Part shown: positions 12,301 through 20,000 of the stretch, piece by piece
Numbering within the stretch: the stretch's first letter is position 1
How the letters are laid out: the number at the start of each line of letters is the position of its first letter
From: Polyrhizophydium stewartii
Taxonomy: Eukaryota; Chytridiomycota; Chytridiomycetes; Rhizophydiales
NCBI GenBank assembly: GCA_027604665.1
Contig: JADGIZ010000045.1
Coordinates: 1 to 35,606, forward strand
Length of the DNA: 35,606 nt
Direction of reading: 5' to 3'
Program-made: the position numbers and the translations under genes
Notes under the pieces: model-generated
Databases searched by the model: none
What the model was told of the DNA's origin: nothing
What the model saw: the letters and a program-made list of their open reading frames with translations, nothing else

Positions 12301-14874
12301 ACGCTACGGGTCTGAGACTGATGTTGTTTTTGAAGCGACAGACTGCATGATGGGGTGGGCTCTGAGCGCCTGTCGGACTCGATAACCGCGACCCCAAAGA
12401 GTTGCAGAAAGGTCTTGACGCCCGTGATGACGAGGTTGCGTAGCTGCGTCTCCATGATGACATTGACAAGCCTCAGGAAGCTTTGGCAGCGCGGCTCGTC
12501 GGCCTCGACAGGTCGGCTGCGAATATCGAAAATGTCGGACAAGAGGGTCTCAATGACTGTAGCGATCCGACGAGGCCATTCGCAAGCCAGACGAACTTGC
12601 ATGGATTCTCCGTGCAAAACCGCACGTTCCGAGTAAAGCCAATAAAGACACGGCAGCTCGATGTGAAAGCAGTAGAACCCAGTCACTTCCGCTAAAACAG
12701 CCCTCAAGGCCCCAAGGATCTCTATCGACGCTTTCTGCATGTTCGAGTTGGCACTGAACATATAGTCCGAGAGATCGCGCGCCGCAACAGCGACTTGGTT
12801 CAGCAGCGCACCCGATGCGTCTTCCTTATCTGCACCAGACTTTGCGAGTGCCAAGGCGGCAAAGCGCTCCGAGTTGGCCGTGGACTGCTCGACCTTGCGT
12901 TCAGTCTTGCTTTTGATATGGTACTCGGCTCGACGTATGCTGAAGACATAATCCTTCTCGAGTTCGTCAAGACACTTCTCCTGAAATACACAAGCAGTTT
13001 GTGTCAGCATTGTTCTGACGATGCACTCACGAGGCTCACTGACCAGGACTGGAAAGTCTCGCTTTGTGACAACGCGGCCTATTTTCTCAATCGCACCAAT
13101 TACGAGAAAGCTTGGAAGTTGGGCGGGGTTGTGGAGCGGCTGCTTTGAGACCCTTTCACGGTATTCACTTTCCAGCTCCGCGAGGCTGCGCTGCTCGATA
13201 GCATGCTCTATACGCTTGTAGAATCGATCGCGATTCTCCGACGCAAACAAAAGGTTGAGACGCTTGACCCACTTGCGGCTGCCAGGGTGTTTTTGCCACT
13301 CAATCAGGTACATATCTCTCTCTGGGCAATACTCGAGTGCGAAGCAATCGGCCCATTCCCAGTCAGAGCTATGCGGAAACGAATCGCTCGTGTTGTAGTA
13401 TCGCGAAAAGGCTGGCGTTCCGGGTAGGCCCATTTGCTTGCCGATCGAAAGCCACTCTTGCGGCTTGCAGACCTCGAATTTGTCAATATCATCGAACCAT
13501 TCAAGGGGCATCCGCTTCGCCTTTCGAGCCTCGCTCAGCGCGTCACATCGATTCAAATGCACAGAGCTGCTCGTTTCGCCTTTTGGTTGAAGGGGCGCCT
13601 GATCCTGCTTCGCACTGGCGCTTCCATGTCAGAGCATGTACTGACGGGATGCAGCCGCCACTGGCTCATTGAAATCGACCAAAAATGAGATGGCCTTACC
13701 TGGGCAACGCCGCAGAGTATGGCCTCCTGCTTGTTGCGGTGCTCAGCTTTGACTGCGGTCGGGTGGTGGCACCAGATAATTGGCTGCCCTGGCGGCGATG
13801 CGTCGACGCGACGGCAGACTGCGGCCGTGAAGGCGGCATGGACCGGTTGTCCCGCCAAAGAGCGACGGATTGATGTTGATATTGCACGTCTTGCTCGCGA
13901 AGCTGATCAGCCACTCCGCGCAGATGCGGAGACTGGCGACGCAAATGATGGCGCGAGTGGGCAATGGCGGCCGCAGTCTCGGGGACTTCTCCAGGTGCTG
14001 AGAGCACTGGTATAACCTGTACTGCTGCACTTTCCGCGTACACGGCGTTAGAGTCGATGCGGCTGTCGATGTCGGTGGCAATGACCCTTTGAAGAGCGGA
14101 TGTGTCAAAAGGCGGGGCGTGGAGCAGTGCCGAATCGGATCCAGTGCGACTGGAAGTCGCCGAACTTGGTCGCAGCCTCGTGCCTGATGCTTTGGTCCCC
14201 TGAGCGCTAAACGGTCGGGCCTTCTTGCCCGCGACGCTTGCTGACCTTCGCAGAGATTCTGTTGAGCCAATCAATCTCAGCAGCCCCGCATCAGTCCGCT
14301 TGGCCGTGTCTTCTAGGCGAGCAGATGCTGGTCGAGTTCGCGCAGAGCCACTGCGCGCCGGGGCGGGTGGAGCGTTTGCAGGTTCCCAACCAGACGCCGG
14401 AGGGCGGACAGCTGCGGCAAAGGCAGCCGCGACATCTGGGTCGGCGGGCGGAAGCCCGAGCTCGTCCAGCGTCCTGCAGGCGTCGTGAATCTCTGCCTCG
14501 ATGCGGCAGTACTCTTGCTGGACGGCTTCCGAAGACCCAAACAGCAGCTCGCGTACGGCCGCCATCTCGTTTCCGGCGGCGCCGATTGACGAGCGCGGGG
14601 TTGGGTCGACTCCGTCGATGCTTGTCGCGTTTGATGTTGTTGGCACCAGGCGCCCGCACACAGATCCGCGCTCCGTGCCAGCATCGCGGGCATCGCGGGC
14701 ATCGCAGGCATCACGGGCATCGCGGATACCGCCGGCGTCGCGGTCGCTGCGGACGGTCTTTCCATGGCGATGCGCGCCAACGGCGCGCTCAAACTCGTCG
14801 TCCAGGCCGCTCTCCAGCAGCTGTTCGCGCCAGATGGCCGGCCCCGCCGCCGCAAAGGCCTCTGCGCGGCGCAT
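318..14874 (-). CDS. divergent dynein heavy chain, motor sites degenerate (DNHD1-like candidate)
   Basis: Seven exons: 14874-13700, 13614-13044, 12980-11421, 11356-5159, 5098-988, 925-720 and 647-318, giving 4717 codons in phase. The N-terminus (residues 1-392) is disordered with repeated RPxSA motifs. It is followed by a segment with MPLEWFDD and WVKRLNLLF, then tail, linker, AAA1-AAA4, stalk, microtubule-binding domain (about 3240-3370, IYELKGLEEPHEGV), AAA5-AAA6 and the C-terminal domain ending WAKRQVSLVCEL. AAA1 keeps a P-loop (GQGGSGKT, about 1866) but the normal FDEFNR Walker B reads WLVLRNANAAP, and the sensor I region (normally TMNPGYAGRTELP) reads TVESMSSARSMP. AAA2 (GRAMSGKS) and AAA3 (GTDGVGKT, LLVDDLN) look intact. 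AAA4 has lost its P-loop (GDDEGDRRA). Intact frames over 14 kb argue against a pseudogene. The dynein heavy chain assignment is certain. The DNHD1 assignment is an inference from degenerate AAA1 and similar length. It is probably ciliary. Confidence 0.93.
648..719 (-). other. last intron of the dynein gene, textbook signals
   Basis: This 72-nt phase-0 intron has a perfect donor (gtaagt), a yeast-like branch site (tactaat) and acceptor tttggcag. It joins ...KPLPC to VWLQPV..., restoring the conserved dynein C-terminus. It is a useful reference for the splice signals of this genome. Confidence 0.85.
926..987 (-). other. GC-AG intron in the dynein gene
   Basis: The frame of the long fourth exon stops just after ...NPKALIQ. 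The junction CAAG|gcaagt is a classic GC donor, followed 62 nt later by the acceptor accacag with a ctgac branch site about 20 nt upstream. Splicing in phase 1 gives NPKALIQAIVLDTALQFRE, matching the normal dynein C-terminal domain. No GT donor nearby gives an open frame. Confidence 0.75.
13711..14334 (-). repeat. RPxSA motif repeats coding for the dynein N-terminal extension
   Basis: The first dynein exon encodes six spaced copies of Arg-Pro-x-Ser-(Ala/Lys): RPASA (181), RPFSA (220), RPSSA (235), RPQSA (350), RPQSK (372) and RPYSA (384). They sit in a Ser/Thr/Arg-rich background without predicted globular structure. They are protein-level repeats rather than DNA tandem repeats, since the codons and spacing differ. 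Confidence 0.7.
14677..14737. repeat. 9-bp tandem repeat (gcatcgcgg family)
   Basis: About six or seven imperfect 9-bp units (gcatcgcgg, gcatcgcag, gcatcacgg and relatives) lie head to tail. On the minus strand they encode the in-frame tripeptide repeat RDA in the dynein N-terminus (residues 50-66). Each unit keeps frame, so length changes would alter only the number of repeats. Confidence 0.75.
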
Positions 14875-15032
14875 CTGTTGGCGCGTCAGAAGAAAAAAAA
14901 AGAGGGGGCATCAAACCGGCTGTCACGGAGCAGAAATCGTCTGACCCACGGCTTGGTCATTCAGCCAGCTCGGCCGCAGCCCGCCCGTCGCCCCCACCCG
15001 CCGACCCCTCCGCGGCTGCAGCCTCACACGCG
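14875..15032. promoter_or_regulatory. divergent promoter region, dynein / UPS gene
   Basis: 158 bp separate the two start codons. On the minus strand the bases immediately before the dynein ATG read as a good 3' splice site: a T-rich tract (about 14886-14900), ctgac, then ccaacag directly abutting ATG. The dynein may therefore have a 5' UTR intron or a further upstream exon that would run under the UPS gene. No TATA-like element is evident. Confidence 0.45.
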
Positions 15033-15650
15033 ATGGGCCTCTTTGAAGTCCACTGGACGTACTGCCACCCCTGGGGCCTCCTCACGTCCGCCAACTTCCA
15101 AAAGTACCCCAACGAGCACGCCAGCCACGTGCTTTCGGTCGACACTCTCGAGCGCACCGTCGACCCCGCCACGGGCGTTATTTCGTCGACCAGGCTGCTG
15201 CGGTGCAAGCAGGCGCTGCCGTCGGTCATCCGCCGCCTCGGCTTCAACGTCTCTGACGAAGCCTTCTTCCTCGAGACCAGCACGCTCGACCCCACCACGC
15301 AAATATACACGGCCAAGACAGTGAACCTGTCGCTTCGCTCGCTCTTCACGGCCGAGGAAACGTGCGTGTTCAAACCCGACCCGCAGAACCCGCTGCAGCA
15401 CACCCGCTTCTCGCAGCGCGCCGAGATCACCACCGTCGGGGCCCTATCGTTGTTCTCGCGCCTGGTCGAGGATGCCGCCGTCAACCGCTTCAAGGCCAAC
15501 GCAGCCAAGGGCCGCCAGGGCCTCGAGAGCGTGATCCAGGCTGTTATCGCCGAGGCGCAGTCCGTTGAGGCCCGCGTGGCCGGTGGCCTCAAGGAGAGCC
15601 TCGAGGGCCTGGCGTCGGGCCTGGGCACCGGCGCACCCGGCCGCATGTGA
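15033..15650 (+). CDS. UPS2: PRELI/MSF1-domain mitochondrial lipid-transfer protein (slowmo/UPS2-3 type)
   Basis: A single-exon gene of 205 residues. The PRELI/MSF1 domain covers nearly the whole protein: FEVHWTYCHPWGLLTSANFQ at the N-terminus (family pattern HPWETV...QKYPNP), a conserved core with KPDPQNP, and the C-terminal helix NAAKGRQGLESVIQ that matches PRELID3 (slowmo) proteins. Family members sit in the mitochondrial intermembrane space bound to a small TRIAP1/Mdm35 partner. They shuttle phosphatidic acid (UPS1) or phosphatidylserine (UPS2/PRELID3b) between membranes, feeding cardiolipin and phosphatidylethanolamine synthesis. The frame is open upstream, but the Met at 15033 is where the family normally starts. 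The paralogue (UPS1, UPS2 or UPS3) is a judgement; UPS2/3 fits best. Confidence 0.9.
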   Translation: MGLFEVHWTYCHPWGLLTSANFQKYPNEHASHVLSVDTLERTVDPATGVISSTRLLRCKQALPSVIRRLGFNVSDEAFFLETSTLDPTTQIYTAKTVNLSLRSLFTAEETCVFKPDPQNPLQHTRFSQRAEITTVGALSLFSRLVEDAAVNRFKANAAKGRQGLESVIQAVIAEAQSVEARVAGGLKESLEGLASGLGTGAPGRM

Positions 15651-16202
15651 GCTGCGCTCCTGTGGCTGCGCCCCCGCCTGTCTTGCGAAGGCGCAGGCGT
15701 CGCTCGGCCGCGGCCGCCTTCGCACCAACGACTGGCCTGCTCTGTCCTGCAGCGCAGACTCGGATCGGAGCGCCCACGTCCGGCGCTGACGCTGGCGGTC
15801 GTGTGCCGCCGGCCTCATGCCAAGGCTCCGTGGTGCAGGGACGCATGACCGCCGCCACGGCACCCGCGCCTGCCGCAGTCGCCCGCCCATGGCGCCGGCC
15901 GCCATCAAATGAACTTTTGCATCGTCTGATCTCTTCCCGAACCGTCCGGGCCGGTCTGCTCGTGGCTGGCTGGGGCACCCGGTGCTGTCTGCGTGCATTG
16001 CTCTCGACGGGCTCGCAGCCCTGCGGCCCAGGCTTCATTCTCCGCGAGGCGATCGGATCTGCGGCCCCTCCCGTCCGTCGTCGGCATCATGGAATACAGT
16101 CATTCCGTGCTGCAGGTGGACCAAAGAGCTGCGCAAAGACGGTGAGATTAATCGGGTTCCGCCGAAAAGCACAGGAATCGAGACTTTCGGGACATGCAGC
16201 CT
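15651..16202. other. 552-bp convergent intergenic region, nothing recognised
   Basis: This lies between the 3' ends of the UPS gene (+) and the macrodomain gene (-). It is GC-rich and therefore open in several frames, but none of the translations has recognisable family features, and they are dominated by Arg/Ala/Pro as expected from GC-rich non-coding DNA. It presumably holds the two 3' UTRs. Confidence 0.5.
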
Positions 16203-16997
16203 TCAGGCCGTCGTTGGCGGAAAATACACCGGCGCCAGATCCGTGTAGGCCCGCAGGTCGACGGGCAGAAAGACGCAGAAAATAACAAGATCCATATGGT
16301 CTCTGTTGGACTCGAGCCACTCGCGCACGGTGCTGAGCGCAACGTGCGCCGCCGCAACGTTTGGATAGCCATACACACCGGTGGCGATGCATGGAAATGC
16401 AATCGATCTCACGCCATTACGCTTGGCGACATCGAGGCTTGTTCGATAGCAGCTGCTGAGCTCCTGAGGTTTTTCGACACCTTGTGATACAGGCCCGACG
16501 GTGTGAATGACGTGCCTCGCGGGCAAGCGATGCCCGCGCGTGATCTTGGCGTCGCCGGTGTCGCAGCCGTTCAGAACACGGCACTCAGCCAGAAGCTGTG
16601 GTCCTGCGGCGCGGTGGATCGCTCCATCAACTGCGTCCAGGGTCGTGAGCCAACGACGGCGACGGAAAAGCTCAAAGCGCTCCAGCAGCCCGGCCGAGCG
16701 CGCACTCACCACCACCGCCGCCGAGCAGGGTCGAGTTTGCTGCGTTCACAATAGCGTCCGTGGGAATGCGGGTGATGTCGCCGGTGCTTCAAGGCCTGGT
16801 TAGCCTCTCTCTGGGGCGTCTTGTCTGCTTCCGAGCGCACGGACGCACAAAACGGCAACCCGCTGGTTCAGGCCCACGTCGGGTGCGTATCGCCTCCCGT
16901 TGGAGGCCTGTGCCGCCGACGCGGCCGCAGCAGCCGCCGTCGGACTGAGGGTGTACTGCTGTGCGAGCGTCGAGAACTGGGCGAGACGAGGCGACAT
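16203..16997 (-). CDS. MacroD-type macrodomain protein (ADP-ribosyl / O-acetyl-ADP-ribose hydrolase)
   Basis: Three exons, 16997-16849, 16786-16710 and 16630-16203, join in phase to 217 residues. Introns of 62 nt (ctaac branch site) and 79 nt (donor gtgagt) restore the full macrodomain. After a helical N-terminus come [51 protein letters not shown] and [12 protein letters not shown], the ADP-ribose-binding loops of the MacroD1/MacroD2 class. Such enzymes remove mono-ADP-ribose from Asp/Glu side chains and hydrolyse O-acetyl-ADP-ribose, the product of sirtuins (a sirtuin lies at the right end of the window). No targeting signal is obvious. It is head-to-head with FANCI, so co-expression with DNA-damage genes is possible but unproven. 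Confidence 0.92.
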
Positions 16998-17059
16998 TGA
17001 TGCGGATCGAGGCAAAAGACGTTTGCCCGACTCACGCCGACGTCGGTGGCCGCGGCACC
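16998..17059. promoter_or_regulatory. 62-bp divergent promoter between macrodomain gene and FANCI
   Basis: Only 62 bp separate the two chosen start codons. An upstream in-frame ATG for FANCI at 17000 would leave 2 bp, so 17060 is preferred. It also fits the family, because residues LDAILSAHDG onward align with the human FANCI N-terminus. The two 5' UTRs must overlap or be extremely short, or one gene starts inside the other. Confidence 0.5.
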
Positions 17060-20000
17060 ATGACCACAGGCGGGCTCGACGCCATCCTCTCCGCGCACGA
17101 TGGCGGCCGGGGGACGGCAGAAGCGCTCGAGCGCGCGGTTGCGTCCATGTCGCCTGCAGAGGTGCGGCGCCCGCGTGTCCGGATGCGCGGACACTGGCTG
17201 ACTGTCTCCTGTCCGCCGTGTGCCTTGTCCCTCCTCGTCCAGCTGCACCGGGACATGGCGTCGGCGCTCGCTGTTTCAAGCGCCTCGTCGGCAGCCAGCG
17301 ACTTTGCCGCGCTTCTCAGGCGTGCGTCTGTGGTGCTCGGGGCACCTGCTGGCCCATCCTGACCGCCGGACGTGCAGCCAATGTGCCTGTCCTCCGGCAC
17401 GCACTACTTGTCGAGCTTGTGCGCGCGGCTCTGCCAGAGTCCAACGGCGCTTGCGCCCCCGAGCCGCGCGACGAAGAGGCTCTCATCGTTATGTGCAGCC
17501 AGGCTGCTCTGAAGGTTGAGCTACCCTTGCTCTTCGATGCACGGCCGCACCTTGCTGACCTGGTGCAGATTGGAGATTTTCCGCAGGGTGCCTGCGTCCA
17601 AGCCCTCTCGCTGGTCATTCCGGCCATTCAGTCCGGCAAGGCGTTGCAGCCGCGGCTCCTTGAGGTAGTGGCGCGGGAAGCGCCAGCATTCTTTGGGTTT
17701 AGCTTGGCGCTGACGGCTCTGCACTCAGCTCGTCGGCCGCTTGCTGTCCGCTCTTGGACAAGTTGGCAGATTGGTCATCCAGGATTCCACACATTCTCAC
17801 GGAGACGAGTCGCCTACCGAGACCGAGCACCTTGAGCAGCGCGAGATCACAGGTGCTCAGTGCCGCTCGGTCGCAATTGGCCGCATTTTGGCGAGCCAAT
17901 GGGATCCGCAAACGGTGCGGGCCTCATGATGCTCCATGGTCGATGCACATGTGTTCCGATTGACACGGCAACACGCGGCATGCCCGCCTCTGCCAGTCGC
18001 TCCACATCATTGGCATTCTCGTGGAGCTTGACCTTTCTGACAAGGAAGTTCGGCGTCTTGCTCGAAGGACAATCAAGTATGTAGAAGCGCATCTATACTC
18101 AGTTGCGTCCTGATTGCTAATGCTCGCCCAAGTGCATTTCAACAGGCAGCCGACCAAGAAAAACCACGGCTCGCTCATCTGCTTCTGCTGATGTCCAAGA
18201 AGGTGAGCCGCCGGCAATCATTGGTTACGCATAGCCAAGGACTACTGAGCATCGGTTGCAGGTTGACAAGGCCGAGATCCTTTCGAGCCTGTCAAAGATA
18301 CTTGCAGAATGGCCTGCATGTCCAAGGTGGGTGGCCCGAAAGCCGATGTTGGAAGCACAGCCATTTCTAACGCATCAATATGTAGCAATCCAGTGCTGAG
18401 CCAGCGCATCAAAGGCTCGATTCTGACCAATATTGCGTTTGCTATGCGGAGCGACCAGGTCTGGGACCTCTCTGCTCTTCCGAGTCGGCACACGCTCTGG
18501 TGTTAACTCCTTGATGGGACGCCTCTTGTATAATTGCGATTTGCGATCATCATTGGCTCAGGCTTTGTGCACCGAGTTCATCAAGGTGCTGCGTGACGAC
18601 TACACCCAGCTCTTTGCCAACCTCAACTTTCCAATCGTCCTGCTTGTTGCTAGCCTTCCTCGGTTTGAATCTGTGGTTTGTGTCCAAACTGCTTGGCTGG
18701 AACACAGGGCTCCGCTGACTGTCTTGCAGGCCCTCGATCTAATGACGCTCTCGGTCCGAACCTGGCTCGAGGCGTACGATCGGACAAGATCCATCAAGTG
18801 GCTTTTCGGTTGGTTCAGAAACGGGATATGCGATGCGACATGCTAGCGCTTACTCCCATTGCCCCTCAGACAATCTGCAGGGTCACTTTAGTAGCCTCGA
18901 CAGCCAGCTGTCCGCCATGATGAAGGAAGGCGCCTTTGGCGAGACTGGGATCACGGAGCAGATCATCTCAAGCCTTCTCAAGCTCGCGTGCTACTTCATT
19001 GACGGATCGCTCGCGCCTGCCAAGAAAAAAGGCGACTCTGCCCATTCTCGCAGGTAGTATCGCGGTTTTGTTTTATCGATACTTGATTCTTCTCTCACAC
19101 CTGTTCAGAATGGATGTTGCCAAAGGCATATTCGAGTCGTTGTTCAAGGTCAGCTTCGAGTGCGGCCAAATCAAACGTGCTCATGATGGGCGTTATGCTG
19201 ATGCTCCATTCTAGACACATTCACATATGCAGCGACCAATCCTTGAAAGCCTCTTTGACCGCATGTTGTTCAAATCAGATGCCTCTCTGCATGCCATCGC
19301 CATATTTGAGGCGCTATGCAAAGATCCGCAAGCGATGGCGGCCCACTCTGCCATGGTGTGTTGCAGCCAGCTGTCGTGCCACGTGGAGGCCAGCACGTTG
19401 ACAACTGCTCATGCAATCCGCCGCATATTGTCGCAGATCAAAGACATGATCAACAATGTTTATGCTGTGCCAGACGACGTCAGCAAACGGCTTCTTGCCT
19501 GCCTTTCGCCAGTCATTGTGCGTGACCCTTTGCTCTTTGATGCGGTTATGCTCGTGCTGCGAAAGGGCTCGTTCCAAAGGTAAAAGACACCGCCATGTAC
19601 TTGTACTCATACTGGCGATGCACTTGGCTCTAACGTACGCCATGGCGAAAGAGAGAAAATGGCTCGCGAAGTTGCTTTGGACGGCCTGCTGGCGCTTCTC
19701 GATGCTTTGGGAAAAGCTGGATCTGGGCCATTTTCCAGCGACGCAACCAAGTTTGAGATTCTCGGTAAAGTCACAGTTGCTGCATCAAACTGTTATTTGC
19801 CGAAGCAGAGCGTGCTGACCGTTTGGCCGCAACACAGGCTACTTGCGTCGCTTCATGTCTCAGCAGCATGATGTACGCGAACACCTTTACGACAGACTGG
19901 TGGATCTTGTCAGCGGCAACGCAAACATCAACGACACGGTTCTCGGCATCCTTTGGGCGCAGGTGAGATTGCTTATTTTTGGCACTGCACCTCCAAGCCA

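Noticed and set aside
318..14874. Dynein as a decaying pseudogene
   Set aside because: Every frame change is explained by a plausible intron, the total is a whole number of codons, and motifs outside AAA1/AAA4 are well kept.
14238..15032. N-terminal extension of the UPS gene (frame open for 265 codons upstream)
   Set aside because: The PRELI domain normally starts at the protein N-terminus. The upstream translation is Arg/Pro-rich and lies antisense to the dynein first exon.
15651..16202. Possible small gene between the UPS and macrodomain genes
   Set aside because: Overlapping open frames on both strands are of similar length and low complexity, with no family signature or clear splice structure.
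16900..17835. 311-codon plus-strand open frame at the FANCI 5' end as a single exon
   Set aside because: It runs through introns 17162-17242, 17322-17377 and 17665-17728. Only pieces match FANCI in the correct frame.
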